DNA of 64,000 bases from Flavobacterium sp. HJ-32-4. Lineage in GTDB: Bacteria; Bacteroidota; Bacteroidia; Flavobacteriales; Flavobacteriaceae. Position 1 is the stretch's first letter, and the number at the start of each line of letters is the position of its first letter. Below, in pieces: positions 8,848 to 18,619 of this stretch. The stretch is taken from NCBI RefSeq assembly GCF_022532105.1, contig NZ_CP092832.1, positions 2,137,001-2,201,000 of the forward strand, given 5' to 3'. Under the pieces are notes generated by a model. It saw only the letters and a list, made by a program, of their open reading frames with translations. It was not told the origin of the DNA and did not search any database. The translations under genes and the position numbers were made by a program.

Positions 8848-8874
8848 GTGGAACCATCCAAACGACTATTTTTA
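8846..8874 (+). promoter_or_regulatory. Promoter of the esterase-aminopeptidase-tilS-dsbD chain
   Basis: A TTG (8846-8848), an 18-bp spacer, and TATTTTTA (8867-8874, one mismatch to TAnnTTTG). A start of transcription near 8881 would leave only the ATG at 8907 as a usable start for the downstream gene, excluding an upstream in-frame TTG at 8880. The -33 box overlaps the T-tract of the preceding terminator. Confidence 0.5.
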
Positions 8875-8906
8875 CTTTTTTGATCAAAACCACGGTTGTT
8901 TTGTAC

Positions 8907-10040
8907 ATGAAGACCGCCAAAAACAAGCCCTCGTCAGCACCCGACGAACTCGACGAACCCCAACTGAACATCGTATTGACGACCGATGAGGACGACATCC
9001 GTCCGGTCTACATATCCGGTAACTTCAATAACTGGCACACCCAGGACGAGCGCTTCCAGATGGAACGCATCGAAAACGGCCTTTACCACTTCCGCTTCCC
9101 CGACGATTTTGCCTATCCGGATGAATTGCTTTACAAATTCACCAAAGGCGACTGGAGTGAAGTGGAAATCGACCGCTATGGCAACCGTACCGAAAACCGG
9201 TCGTGTCGCCAGCACCAGGGCGTCCGCCGCGAACACGTCGACAAATGGCGGAAGAACTGGTTGCCGTTCCGCAATCATTTCCTGCCGAAAGTCGAGTTGA
9301 TCTCCGACCAGTTCGACATGCCGCAACTCGGGAAGAAACGCCGCGTGTGGGCCTTATTGCCGCACGACTACGAAACGTCGACCGAAACCTATCCGGTCAT
9401 GTACCTGCACGATGCCCAGAACCTGTTCAACGAGCAGGCAAAGTACGGTAACTGGGAAATCGACAAAAAGCTCGCGGTCATGTCGGAGTATAAAATCGGC
9501 AAGATCATCGTGGTCGCCGTCGAACATGCCGAACAGGACCGCATTAAAGAATATAACGTTGGAAAGACCGTGTTGGGCGCGGGCGATGGAAAGAAATACA
9601 TCCGCTTCATCACCGAGACGCTCAAGCCGTATATCGATAAACGCTACCGCACCAAACCCGAACAGGAATACACCGGCATCGGAGGAAGTTCGATGGGTGG
9701 ACTCGTAAGTATCTTCGCCGGGATCATGTATCCGGAAGTGTATGGTAAGTTGATGATTTTTTCGCCTTCCCTTTGGGTCGTCCCGAAAATCAATTTCTCC
9801 GAACTCGATTTCTTCGAGCCACACGACATGAAGATTTACCTGTATGCCGGCGGCGACGAAAGTGCGACCATGGTACGCCACGTCAAGCGGTTCCAGAAGA
9901 ACATGACCGAGAATTCGGAACTCGAACGCCACATCCGGATCAAACTGAGCATCAACATGTTCGGTAAGCACAATGAAACCTTTTGGAGCGACGAGTTCCC
10001 GAAAGCCATCGAATGGTTGTTTTTTAGCACTAGAGACTAA
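8907..10040 (+). CDS. Esterase with N-terminal glycogen-binding (CBM48-like) domain
   Basis: 377 residues, no signal peptide. Residues about 20-100 (VYISGNFNNWHTQDERFQM...LYHFRF...LYKFTKGDW) look like a CBM48/AMPK glycogen-binding module. Residues about 140-375 form an esterase-D/enterochelin-esterase-type alpha/beta hydrolase with nucleophile S262 in GGSSMGG and YLHDAQNLF in the oxyanion region; the His is likely in GKHNETFW. Such fusions are usually labelled putative esterase and the substrate is unknown; the carbohydrate module suggests an acylated-sugar substrate. The stop overlaps the next start (TAATG). Confidence 0.82.
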   Translation: MKTAKNKPSSAPDELDEPQLNIVLTTDEDDIRPVYISGNFNNWHTQDERFQMERIENGLYHFRFPDDFAYPDELLYKFTKGDWSEVEIDRYGNRTENRSCRQHQGVRREHVDKWRKNWLPFRNHFLPKVELISDQFDMPQLGKKRRVWALLPHDYETSTETYPVMYLHDAQNLFNEQAKYGNWEIDKKLAVMSEYKIGKIIVVAVEHAEQDRIKEYNVGKTVLGAGDGKKYIRFITETLKPYIDKRYRTKPEQEYTGIGGSSMGGLVSIFAGIMYPEVYGKLMIFSPSLWVVPKINFSELDFFEPHDMKIYLYAGGDESATMVRHVKRFQKNMTENSELERHIRIKLSINMFGKHNETFWSDEFPKAIEWLFFSTRD

Positions 10041-11485
10041 TGAAGATCACGACACACGAACAACTTGACCTGCAATTCACGGGCACACTGCTCATCCCGG
10101 TGTTTGAAACGAATGAGAAAAGCCTCGTTCCGATTGAATTCCATGGCGTCAGCATTCCCGCCGATGTGTTTTACGGCAAAAAAGATACGTCCTATCTGGC
10201 GGCCAAATACGATTCCCTGCACCTCTTTATCGGTTTGGGAAAAGAGGCCCGCTTTAAAGACGTGCGTACCATGTTCCGACGGGTGATCTCCCGAAATCCC
10301 GAATTGCTCAAAGGAGACGTAGCACTCGTATTGCCTGACGGTTTGAACGACAGCCAGGTGCTGGGCATCTTTGCAGGCATTGTATTGGGCACCTACAACC
10401 CCGGGCATTTCCGCAAACCGAAAAACCATCCGTTTGAAGCCGATTTCCACCTGACGGTCATCGCTAAAAAAGACTATGCTTCCCTTGCCGAAAAGGCCCG
10501 CAAAATAGCCTCCGCCCAACTCGAGATACTCAAATTGGTCGACCTGCCTCCTAATGTCGTAAATCCGACCTACCTGGCCCAATGGGCACGGGAAACGGGT
10601 GAACGCTTCGGGTTCAGTACCACCGTACTTGACCGCGAGGCAGCCACGGCAGCAAAACTCGACGCCTTCCTATCCGTGGGGCAGGGTAGCGCGAACGAAC
10701 CGCAGTTCATTATAATGGAATATACGCCCCCGACTGCGAACGACAAAACCCGTCATATCGGTCTGGTAGGGAAGGGGATTACATTTGACAGCGGCGGACT
10801 CAATATCAAGACAGCCGGAATGGTGTTCATGAAATCGGATATGGCCGGCGGCGCTGCGGTGCTGGGAACGATGCGTCTGGTGGCCGACTTGCAGCTTCCC
10901 GTAAAGGTCACGGCCATCGTACCGGCTTGTGAGAATGCGATTGGGAAGTCGGCTTTTCGTCCGGGCGACGTCATTGGCAGCTACAGCGGGCATTCCATCG
11001 AAGTAATCGATACCGATGCGGAAGGACGCCTGATCCTGGCCGACGGATTGTCGTATCTCCTTAAGAACTACAAACCCGACACGGTCGTGGATATCGCTAC
11101 CCTCACCGGCAGCAGCGTCGCCACGTTTGGCTACGAATGCGGTGCGCTGTTCACGAACAACGTCGAACTCGAAATGGAGCTCCGCGGTGCAGGCGAAACC
11201 ACAGGCGAGCGGATATGGCCCCTGCCGTTGTGGGACGCGTACAAACCCGACATCGACAGCGACATTGCCGATGTGAAGAATTACCACGGCAAACCCACAG
11301 CCGGTGCCATCACGGCAGCCAAGTTTCTTGAGTTCTTTACGGAAGGCCACTCGGCCTGGGCGCACCTCGATATCGCCGGGGTTGCGTTTGGCGACGACGA
11401 GTTCGGCAAAAGCAAGCACGCCACGGCATACGGCGTACAATTATTAACTACATTTATCGAAAATCACGGATATGGCGGCGCATAA
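10040..11485 (+). CDS. M17 leucyl aminopeptidase family protein
   Basis: 481 residues with a C-terminal M17 catalytic domain. GKGITFDSGGLNIKTAGMVFMKSDMAGGAAVLG carries the first metal-binding Lys and Asp residues, and DTDAEGRLILADGLSY is the family signature (usually NTDAEGRL). The N-terminal half is the less conserved macro-like domain. It removes N-terminal amino acids from peptides in the cytoplasm using two metal ions. It is translationally coupled to the esterase upstream and overlaps the ATP-grasp gene by 14 bp. Confidence 0.9.
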   Translation: MKITTHEQLDLQFTGTLLIPVFETNEKSLVPIEFHGVSIPADVFYGKKDTSYLAAKYDSLHLFIGLGKEARFKDVRTMFRRVISRNPELLKGDVALVLPDGLNDSQVLGIFAGIVLGTYNPGHFRKPKNHPFEADFHLTVIAKKDYASLAEKARKIASAQLEILKLVDLPPNVVNPTYLAQWARETGERFGFSTTVLDREAATAAKLDAFLSVGQGSANEPQFIIMEYTPPTANDKTRHIGLVGKGITFDSGGLNIKTAGMVFMKSDMAGGAAVLGTMRLVADLQLPVKVTAIVPACENAIGKSAFRPGDVIGSYSGHSIEVIDTDAEGRLILADGLSYLLKNYKPDTVVDIATLTGSSVATFGYECGALFTNNVELEMELRGAGETTGERIWPLPLWDAYKPDIDSDIADVKNYHGKPTAGAITAAKFLEFFTEGHSAWAHLDIAGVAFGDDEFGKSKHATAYGVQLLTTFIENHGYGGA

Positions 11486-12686
11486 AACCTTCGTTTGCAT
11501 CTCGAATTATTTCAAAGGTTCGGCCTTCCTGGTCAACCTTAAAAAGAAAGGAAACACCGTTTTTCTCGTAACCTCGGAAAAACTGCGTGACAAACCCTGG
11601 CCTTTCGAATATATCGATGAGATTTTCTTTATGGAAGGACAGGACACCGACTGGAACCTTGAACACCTCTTCCTCGGCGTCAGCAACCTCATGCGGAACC
11701 ACAAGGTCGACGCCATCGTCGCACTGGATGATTTTGACGTAGAGAAAGCTACTTACCTGCGTGAGAACCTCCGCATCGACGGCATGGGCCAGACAACCGG
11801 ACGGTATTTCCGCGACAAACTCGCCATGCGCATGCGGGCGAAAAGCTGCGGTATTTCCAATCCGAAGTTCTGTGCGCTGTTCAACGACCACGAAGTGAAC
11901 GACTTTGCCGATAGCGTACCCGCGCCATGGGTGCTGAAACCCCGTTCGGAAGCGTCGGCGTCGGGCATCATCAAGGTCTACGACAAAGAAAGCCTGTGGC
12001 GGCATATTACCGAGTTGGGTAACAACCGCTTTAAATACCTCGTAGAACAATTCCGCCCGGGCGACGTTTACCACGTCGATTCGCTGATCCTCGACGGGAA
12101 GATCCAGTTTGTGGTTTCGTCGCGTTATCTGGCGACCCCGATGGAAATCTCCCAGGGAGGCGGCATCTTCCGTTCGGCCAACGTGCCCTACGATTCGGAT
12201 GACGACAAAGCCCTCAAAAAGATCAACGCCGAGGTGATCAAAGGTTTCGGCCTCAAGCACGGCGCCGCGCATTCTGAATACATCAAGTGTAAAGAAGACG
12301 GTAAGTTTTACTTCCTCGAAACCTCGTCGCGGGTAGGAGGGGCGCACCTCGCGGAAATGGTCGAAGCTGCGTCAGGTATCAACCTTTGGGCCGAATGGGC
12401 TGCCATCGAGGATTCACTCGTCAAAGGAACCGAATACAAATTGCCGAAAGTGCAGAAAGGCTACGCGGGCATCGTCCTGACCTTGTCGAAGTTCGAGCAT
12501 CCCGACCTGTCGTCGTTCGATGATCCGGAAGTGTGGTTCCGGGTGCCATTGGAATACCATGCCGGACTTATCGTAAAATCAGATTCCCACGAAAGGGTGT
12601 TGGAACTACTCGATAAATACGCGGACCGACTGGTTCGGGACTATGCGACTGTGGTGGCGCAGGCACAGGTAAAGAACCTCCACTAA
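11472..12686 (+). CDS. ATP-grasp domain carboxylate-amine ligase-like protein
   Basis: 404 residues. An N-terminal preATP-grasp part (residues about 5-110) is followed by an ATP-grasp domain: PWVLKPRSEASASGIIKV (nucleotide-binding Lys), KYLVEQFRPGDVYHVDSLI, and FYFLETSSRVGGAHLAEMVEAASGINLW (Mg-binding E, replacing the usual E-x-N by E-x-S). The fold joins a carboxylate to an amine or thiol with ATP. The actual substrate is unknown. Its place in a chain with an aminopeptidase is compatible with peptide or amino-acid metabolism, but that is only inference. Confidence 0.82.
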   Translation: MAAHKTFVCISNYFKGSAFLVNLKKKGNTVFLVTSEKLRDKPWPFEYIDEIFFMEGQDTDWNLEHLFLGVSNLMRNHKVDAIVALDDFDVEKATYLRENLRIDGMGQTTGRYFRDKLAMRMRAKSCGISNPKFCALFNDHEVNDFADSVPAPWVLKPRSEASASGIIKVYDKESLWRHITELGNNRFKYLVEQFRPGDVYHVDSLILDGKIQFVVSSRYLATPMEISQGGGIFRSANVPYDSDDDKALKKINAEVIKGFGLKHGAAHSEYIKCKEDGKFYFLETSSRVGGAHLAEMVEAASGINLWAEWAAIEDSLVKGTEYKLPKVQKGYAGIVLTLSKFEHPDLSSFDDPEVWFRVPLEYHAGLIVKSDSHERVLELLDKYADRLVRDYATVVAQAQVKNLH

Positions 12687-12709
12687 ACGGTTTTCCGTAC
12701 CTTTACGGA

Positions 12710-14020
12710 ATGTTGTCAGCCTTCCGCCAGCACCTCCAGAGACGGTTTCCTTTTTTGGAAGGGAAGCGATTGCTTTTGGCGGTATCGGGAGGTGTCGATT
12801 CCATGGTCATGGCCGTTTTATCACATGATGCCGGCCTTGACATCGGGATTGCGCATTGCAATTTCTCCTTAAGGGGCGCTGACAGCGACGACGATGCTGA
12901 CTTCGTCAGGCGATTCGCCGAAGACCGACAGCTTCCTTTTTACCTCCAACGATTCGATACGAAGGCCTTCGCCTCCGACTACGGATTGTCGACCCAGGTG
13001 GCAGCGCGCCAGTTGCGATACGACTGGTTTGCGGAGTTGGCCGCACGGGAAGGCTACGATTACATCCTTACCGCCCATCACGCCGACGACAATCTGGAAA
13101 CTTTTTTGATCCATTTGACGCGGGGCACCGGTTTGGACGGATTTACCGGCATTCCGGCCCAGAACGGAAACATTATCCGTCCGATGCTGCCGTTTTCACG
13201 GGAAGACATCGAAGCATTCGCCCGGGAACATAACGTAACCTGGCGGGAAGATGCGAGCAATGCCACCGATGTATACCTTCGAAATACCATCCGTCACAAC
13301 CTGGCGCCGGTACTCAAGTCGCTGAATCCTTCGTTTCTCTCCTCGTTTGCCGATACGCTCGCGCATTTGACGCAGGCCCAGTCGCTTGTGGATGACGCCG
13401 CCCGTATCGTCTACCGAAAAGTGGTGACCGATGATGGCGACCGGAAGATCATTGCCCTCGCCGAACTGAAACGGTTGCCGAATGCCGATGCCTATCTCTA
13501 CCAATGGCTCAAACCGCTGGGCTTTACGGCCTGGCCGGATATTTACCGTTTGGTCGACGCGCCTTCCGGAAAATACGTCCTGGTACCGGGGTTTCGGTTG
13601 TTGAAAGACCGCGATGTGCTGATCGTCACACCGGCACCGTCAGCCGCACCTGAAGTGTCGATCAGTGAAAATATCACAACGGTCGACAATCCTGTTAAAC
13701 TATTGTTTACGCGGGTCGATTCGGTGGGCGAACGGTCAAATACGAGTATATTTGTCGACCGGTCGCGGTTACGTTGGCCGCTGACGCTCAGGCGATGGAC
13801 CGAAGGCGATGTGTTGTATCCGTTGGGGATGGAAGGACGTAAGAAAGTCAGCAAGTACTTCAAAGACGAGAAGTTCTCGCTGGTTGATAAAGAGGAAACA
13901 AGGCTGCTGCTTTCGGGAAACGATCTCGTCTGGATTGTCGGCCACCGTCAGGATGCGCGCTTTGCCGCCGACGAAACCACCCGTGATATTTTGAAAATTT
14001 CATACCTACCCAATGAATAG
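12710..14020 (+). CDS. tilS: tRNA(Ile)-lysidine synthase
   Basis: 436 residues. The PP-loop SGGVDS (26-31) with LLLAVSGGVDSMVMAVL, HCNFSLRGADSDDDADFV, and LTAHHADDNLETFLIHLTRGTGLDG are diagnostic of TilS, which ligates lysine to C34 of tRNA-Ile(CAU) so that it reads AUA. The C-terminal tRNA-binding domain is present (RRWTEGDVLYPLGM...KKVSKYFKDEK). It is essential in most bacteria. It starts 23 bp after the ATP-grasp gene and overlaps dsbD by 8 bp. Confidence 0.95.
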   Translation: MLSAFRQHLQRRFPFLEGKRLLLAVSGGVDSMVMAVLSHDAGLDIGIAHCNFSLRGADSDDDADFVRRFAEDRQLPFYLQRFDTKAFASDYGLSTQVAARQLRYDWFAELAAREGYDYILTAHHADDNLETFLIHLTRGTGLDGFTGIPAQNGNIIRPMLPFSREDIEAFAREHNVTWREDASNATDVYLRNTIRHNLAPVLKSLNPSFLSSFADTLAHLTQAQSLVDDAARIVYRKVVTDDGDRKIIALAELKRLPNADAYLYQWLKPLGFTAWPDIYRLVDAPSGKYVLVPGFRLLKDRDVLIVTPAPSAAPEVSISENITTVDNPVKLLFTRVDSVGERSNTSIFVDRSRLRWPLTLRRWTEGDVLYPLGMEGRKKVSKYFKDEKFSLVDKEETRLLLSGNDLVWIVGHRQDARFAADETTRDILKISYLPNE

Positions 14021-16046
14021 AATTGGCACTTTGTTGTTGTTCCTTCTGGTCTCGCTTGCTTCATGGGCCCAGATAAAACCCGTTAAATGGAGTTCCCGCA
14101 CCGAAAAATCCGCCTCAGGCGAGATCGTGTTGGTGATTGAAGGGAAGATTGACGAGGGCTGGCACGTGTATTCCCAGTTCACCGACGAGAACGGCTCGCT
14201 TCCGATGATCGTGACCTTTAAAGGCGCCGGGAAAGGCTACCAACTGATAGGAAAGACGACTGAAAGCAAAACCATCAAAAAATACAGCGATGTCTTTGGA
14301 GTGGATGAGACGTTTTTTGAACACAATCTCGTACTCCGGCAAAAGATAAAGGTGCTGAAACCCGGACTTACCACGATCTCAGCCCTGGTCGATTATCAGG
14401 TTTGTCAGGAAAGCTGTATCAACGATAAAGAAAACTTTACGTTTACCCTTCCCACCGATGCCGGGCAGACGGCGGCTCCCGCAATCGAACCGCCGCTGAC
14501 GGGTGCAACGGACACTATTACGGAAGTAACGTCTACGGATACGGTCGCCGAAGCCACTCCGGCAGGTTCGCCCACTGAGACAAAAGCTGTAACCGGGAGC
14601 GCGACCAAAGGAGAGAAAAAAGACCCGTGGCTCATTTTCATCTTTTCGTTGCTGGGTGGCGTAGTGATGACCTTTACACCCTGCGTGTTTCCAATGATTC
14701 CGATGACCGTGAGTTTTTTCATCAAGCGGACGTCGAATAAAGCAAAAGGAAAATTCGACGCCTTTACCTACGGTGCCTTTATCGTGCTGATTTACGTCCT
14801 GATTTCGGTACCTTTCCACATCTTCGAAAAACTCGATCCGGGCATATTCAGCGACATTTCCACGAATGTGCCGCTGAACCTGTTCTTCTTCCTCATTTTC
14901 GTGGTCTTTGCCATTTCCTTTTTCGGGGCGTTCGAGATCACGATGCCGAGCCGTCTCGCCAACCGCGTCGACAATGCGTCGAATTCGGGCGGCGTCACCG
15001 GGATTTTCTTTATGGCATTGACGCTGATCATCGTCTCGTTTTCCTGCACAGGCCCCGCACTTGGCGGTACACTTGGAACGGTATTGTCAACAGACGGCGG
15101 TGCGTGGCTGCTTACGATTGCCATGTTTGGACTTGGTCTCGGACTCGCCGCGCCTTTCATGATTTTTGCGTTGTTTCCCCGCCTGATGTCGAATATGCCG
15201 AAGTCGGGAGGATGGCTGAATTCCGTTAAAGTCGTGTTCGGTTTCGTCGAGCTTGCCCTTGCCCTTAAGTTCTTCTCCAATGCCGACCTCGTCAGCGAGT
15301 GGCACATCCTCGAGCGTGAAGTCTTCATCGCCTTCTGGATCGCCATTTTTGCCGCTATGACGCTCTATCTTTTTGGCAAACTCAAACTGCCGCATGATGA
15401 TAACCGCTCACATGTGTCGGTCACCTCAATGGTATTGGGTTTGATTTCCTTAACCTTCACTATTTACCTGATACCCGGCCTTTGGGGCGCCCCGCTGAAG
15501 CTCATCAGTGCGTTTCCGCCACCACCGACGTACAGTGAAAGTCCGAATGGCTTAGGAGGCGTATCATCAGGAGGCGAAAGCAAACAGGCACTGCCGGAAC
15601 ATGCGGTGTATGGCGTGTATGACATCGTTTCTTTTGAAGACTACGAAGAAGGCCTGGCCTACGCCCGGAAAGTGAAGAAACCCGTGTTCATCGATTTTAC
15701 CGGAAAAGCCTGCACCAATTGCCGCCTGACCGAAACGAAGGTATGGTCGGATCCCCGCATCCTTAAAATGCTGAAAGAGGATGTGGTGCTGATTTCGCTT
15801 TACGGCGACTGGCGGAAAGACCTTCCGGAAAATGAGCGGTATGTGTCGAAAACAGGAAAGGAAATCGTAACGATTGGCGACAAATGGTCGGATTTCCAAT
15901 TGGAACGGTTTAAAAACAACACGCGTCCGTACTACGTTTTAATTGGTTTGGATGAAAAGCCACTTAATACACCGATTCCGTATACACCCAACATCGAGGA
16001 GTACTACAACTGGATGAAAGACGGTATTTCCAAGTTTACAAAATAA
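14013..16046 (+). CDS. dsbD: DsbD-type thiol:disulfide interchange protein
   Basis: 677 residues in the three-part DsbD layout. Signal peptide (MNRIGTLLLFLLVSLASWAQ); an N-terminal periplasmic immunoglobulin-like domain with C131xxxC135 (CQESC); eight-helix membrane domain about 205-510, with FTPCVFPMIPMTVSFF and SFSCTGPALGG carrying the membrane cysteines; and a C-terminal thioredoxin domain with C567-T-N-C570. It moves electrons from cytoplasmic thioredoxin to periplasmic proteins. A Thr/Pro-rich linker (about 150-200) joins the first two parts. It is the last gene of the chain and a terminator follows. Confidence 0.93.
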   Translation: MNRIGTLLLFLLVSLASWAQIKPVKWSSRTEKSASGEIVLVIEGKIDEGWHVYSQFTDENGSLPMIVTFKGAGKGYQLIGKTTESKTIKKYSDVFGVDETFFEHNLVLRQKIKVLKPGLTTISALVDYQVCQESCINDKENFTFTLPTDAGQTAAPAIEPPLTGATDTITEVTSTDTVAEATPAGSPTETKAVTGSATKGEKKDPWLIFIFSLLGGVVMTFTPCVFPMIPMTVSFFIKRTSNKAKGKFDAFTYGAFIVLIYVLISVPFHIFEKLDPGIFSDISTNVPLNLFFFLIFVVFAISFFGAFEITMPSRLANRVDNASNSGGVTGIFFMALTLIIVSFSCTGPALGGTLGTVLSTDGGAWLLTIAMFGLGLGLAAPFMIFALFPRLMSNMPKSGGWLNSVKVVFGFVELALALKFFSNADLVSEWHILEREVFIAFWIAIFAAMTLYLFGKLKLPHDDNRSHVSVTSMVLGLISLTFTIYLIPGLWGAPLKLISAFPPPPTYSESPNGLGGVSSGGESKQALPEHAVYGVYDIVSFEDYEEGLAYARKVKKPVFIDFTGKACTNCRLTETKVWSDPRILKMLKEDVVLISLYGDWRKDLPENERYVSKTGKEIVTIGDKWSDFQLERFKNNTRPYYVLIGLDEKPLNTPIPYTPNIEEYYNWMKDGISKFTK

Positions 16047-16051
16047 ACAGG

Positions 16052-16073
16052 CCCGGCGGTTGCCGGGTTTTTT
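16052..16073 (+). terminator. Rho-independent terminator after dsbD
   Basis: The stem CCCGGC/GCCGGG (16052-16057 with 16062-16067, loop GGTT) is followed by six T. It lies only 7 bp before the next ATG, so the downstream peptidase gene either relies on readthrough or on a promoter inside dsbD. Confidence 0.85.
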
Positions 16074-16079
16074 GCCTCT

Positions 16080-17924
16080 ATGAAAAAACTGCTTGTTATC
16101 GCCCTTTTATCGGCTTCGTTGCTGAGGGCACAGGAAAACAGCGATTCTTACGTCGCGGATCATTATGCAAAGCGAGAAGTCCACATCCGGATGCGCGACG
16201 GGGCCGAACTCTACACCGTCATCTATTCGCCCAAAGACCTGTCGGTGAAATACCCGATGGTCATGCAACGCACGCCATACGACTGTTCGCCTTATGGTCC
16301 GAATCAGTTCCCGAAAAGCATCGGGCCGGATGCGACTATGATGAAGGAAGGGTATATTATAGTGTACCAGGACGTCCGCGGTCGCTACATGAGCGATGGT
16401 ACGTACGATAACATGCGCGCCTACATCCCCAATAAAAAGAGTAAATCGCAGGTAGATGAGGCATCGGACACCTACGACACCATCGACTGGCTCGTCAAAA
16501 ACGTACCGAATAACAACGGTAATGTCGGTATTTGGGGCATTTCCTATCCGGGTTTCTATGCTTCGTATTCGCTGATTGACAGCCATCCGGCGTTGAAAGC
16601 CGTCTCACCACAGGCCTGTATTTCAGACTTCTTCTTTGACGACTTCCACCACAACGGCGCCTATTTGTTGAGTTATTGGAAAGTCACCCCGCTGTTTGGT
16701 CCGCAGAAAAAAGAACGGACAACCGCCGATTGGTTTTCTTTCCCTAAAGTGCCTTCCAAAGACGACTACCAGTTTTTTCTCGACATTGGCCCGCTTAAAA
16801 ACCTCGATACCTACCTGCAACCCGACGACGAGTTTTGGGCGCAGTTGAAGACGCATGTAAACTACGACGACTTCTGGCAGAAACGCGGCCTGTTGCAGCA
16901 CCTGCGAAACACGAAGCCGGCGGTCATGTTTGTCGGCGGATGGTTTGATGCCGAGGATTTATACGGCCCCCTCAACAGCTACAGAACGGTTGAAAAGTAC
17001 AGTAAGACCTATAATACATTAGTGATGGGGCCGTGGAGCCATGGTGACTGGGCACGAAACAACCCCGAGCAGATTATCGGCAATATCAATTTCGGCCAGG
17101 ACATTTCGAAGTTTTTCCAGGAGAATATCGAAGCGAAGTTCTTCCGCCACTTTCTAAAGGAAGGCGGGAAAGGCCCCAGTGGTTTGCCGGAAGCCTATGT
17201 GTTTGACACCGGTCGCAAAGAGTGGAAGACCTTTGACAGTTGGCCGCCACAGGCTACACAGAAGGAAAAGTATTTTCTCGACGGCGGGTCGCTGTCGCGG
17301 GAAACGCCCGTTGTGTTTACCACGATGGAATTCGTGTCCGACCCTAACCGCCCGGTTCCGTCTACTGAAGACATCCAGCAAAAAGGACTCACGCCGCGTA
17401 AATACATGACCGATGACCAGCGTTTCGCCGCGCGTCGTCCGGATGTATTGGTGTTCGATATGCCCGTACTAGAGGAAGATGTGACGTTGGCCGGCGACAT
17501 CCTTGCCAAACTGCAGGTCGCCACTACTGGCACCGATGCTGACTGGATCGTCAAACTCATCGACGTGTTCCCCGCTGACGAGCCCGAAACAAAAGAAGTG
17601 GCGCCGTACTTACGTATGAGCAATTACCACATGATGGTGCGGAGTGAAGTGATGCGCGGCCGCTTCCGTGACAGCTTCTCCAATCCGAAGCCCTTCGTGC
17701 CCAACCAAACTACAGAAGTCGATGTCAAATTGCAGGACGTCTTCCATACCTTCAAAAAGGGCCATCGTATACAGATACAGATACAAAGTACGTGGTTCCC
17801 GTTGATCGACCGCAATCCGCAGACCTACGTCGAAAACATCTTTTATGCCGAACCGGAAGCGTTTAAAAAACAGTTGCACCGCCTGTTCGGAAATTCGACG
17901 ATCGAGTTTACGGTATTGAAATAA
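16080..17924 (+). CDS. CocE/NonD-family hydrolase (X-Pro dipeptidyl-peptidase-like)
   Basis: 614 residues with a signal peptide (MKKLLVIALLSASLLRAQ). The catalytic domain matches the S15/CocE family: RDGAELYTVIYSPKD, YIIVYQDVRGRYMSDGTY, and nucleophile S155 in GISYPG. The C-terminal jelly-roll domain of the family begins near residue 395. It is presumed to hydrolyse acyl or Xaa-Pro dipeptide bonds in the periplasm; flavobacterial members are usually called acylases or glutaryl-7-ACA-acylase-like. It sits 33 bp after dsbD with a terminator between. Confidence 0.88.
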   Translation: MKKLLVIALLSASLLRAQENSDSYVADHYAKREVHIRMRDGAELYTVIYSPKDLSVKYPMVMQRTPYDCSPYGPNQFPKSIGPDATMMKEGYIIVYQDVRGRYMSDGTYDNMRAYIPNKKSKSQVDEASDTYDTIDWLVKNVPNNNGNVGIWGISYPGFYASYSLIDSHPALKAVSPQACISDFFFDDFHHNGAYLLSYWKVTPLFGPQKKERTTADWFSFPKVPSKDDYQFFLDIGPLKNLDTYLQPDDEFWAQLKTHVNYDDFWQKRGLLQHLRNTKPAVMFVGGWFDAEDLYGPLNSYRTVEKYSKTYNTLVMGPWSHGDWARNNPEQIIGNINFGQDISKFFQENIEAKFFRHFLKEGGKGPSGLPEAYVFDTGRKEWKTFDSWPPQATQKEKYFLDGGSLSRETPVVFTTMEFVSDPNRPVPSTEDIQQKGLTPRKYMTDDQRFAARRPDVLVFDMPVLEEDVTLAGDILAKLQVATTGTDADWIVKLIDVFPADEPETKEVAPYLRMSNYHMMVRSEVMRGRFRDSFSNPKPFVPNQTTEVDVKLQDVFHTFKKGHRIQIQIQSTWFPLIDRNPQTYVENIFYAEPEAFKKQLHRLFGNSTIEFTVLK

Positions 17925-17932
17925 GCTCGTCG

Positions 17933-18136
17933 CTACCCATCGGTTTCGTCGAGTTCGAAGATTGTTTCTACCGACTTCCCGAAGAACCGCGCCAGCTTTA
18001 AGGCCAGCACGGTCGACGGCACGTATTTGCCTTTCTCCATCGCATTGATGGTTTGTCGGCTTACCCCGATTTTCTCCGCAAGGTCGCCCTGCGAGATGTC
18101 GGCCATGGCCCGTAACACTTTGAGGTTATTCTTCAT
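17933..18136 (-). CDS. Small XRE-family transcriptional regulator
   Basis: 67 residues, nearly all a helix-turn-helix of the YozG type: LKVLRAMADISQGDLAEKIG, then VSRQTINAMEKGKYVPSTV, then LALKLARFFGKSVETIF. The start is the ATG at 18136, beginning exactly at the conserved MKNNLKVLRA; a longer frame runs back into the upstream gene. It overlaps the end of that gene by 11 bp, so the two are cotranscribed. The perfect palindrome in the shared promoter is the likely operator, implying autoregulation. Confidence 0.88.
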   Translation of the reverse strand: MKNNLKVLRAMADISQGDLAEKIGVSRQTINAMEKGKYVPSTVLALKLARFFGKSVETIFELDETDG

Positions 18137-18602
18137 CGCGGTCAGATTTTCTGAGTTGGTAGAGTTTGTAATGGAAGCGACAGACAAAAAACACCAGCAT
18201 GCCGATAATGTTCAGCAGCATGAAATACCAATACGCCATGCCATAAAGGAACAACGTGGAAACGAGTACAAGACCGAAGTTCACGTACATTGCCCAAACG
18301 AGGCTTTCATAGCGTATACTGCCAATAAATTCGTCTTCGTCCCGGGTTTTGGAGAAACCCACCAGCATTCCGCCCGCGACGATTAGCACCACAGCGACTT
18401 CGTCAATGATGTTATTGTGCGTGAGACCCATGATTACGGGAGGCGAAAGGATACCGTCATCCCAAATGGCAAAGACAGGAAGCTCGGCGACCTCGTTCAG
18501 GGCGTCGAATCCCATCATGATACTACCTAATACGAGTCCGGGAACGAGAAGGACCCAACCCACCCGGCGATACGAGGCCGGAAACAAAAAATGTGTTTTC
18601 AT
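18126..18602 (-). CDS. Four-helix membrane protein paired with the XRE regulator
   Basis: 158 residues with about four hydrophobic segments (VGWVLLVPGLVLGSIMMGF, IIDEVAVVLIVAGGMLVGF, WAMYVNFGLVLVSTLFLYGM, YWYFMLLNIIGMLVFFVCRF). The ATG at 18602 is preferred because it gives the short positively charged MKTHFLFPASYRR start and lies downstream of the -7 box at 18620. Such inner-membrane protein plus YozG-type regulator pairs are common in Bacteroidota and Firmicutes; the function is unknown. No enzymatic motif was seen. Confidence 0.78.
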   Translation of the reverse strand: MKTHFLFPASYRRVGWVLLVPGLVLGSIMMGFDALNEVAELPVFAIWDDGILSPPVIMGLTHNNIIDEVAVVLIVAGGMLVGFSKTRDEDEFIGSIRYESLVWAMYVNFGLVLVSTLFLYGMAYWYFMLLNIIGMLVFFVCRFHYKLYQLRKSDRDEE

Positions 18603-18619
18603 CGTTTTTGAATTTTTGT

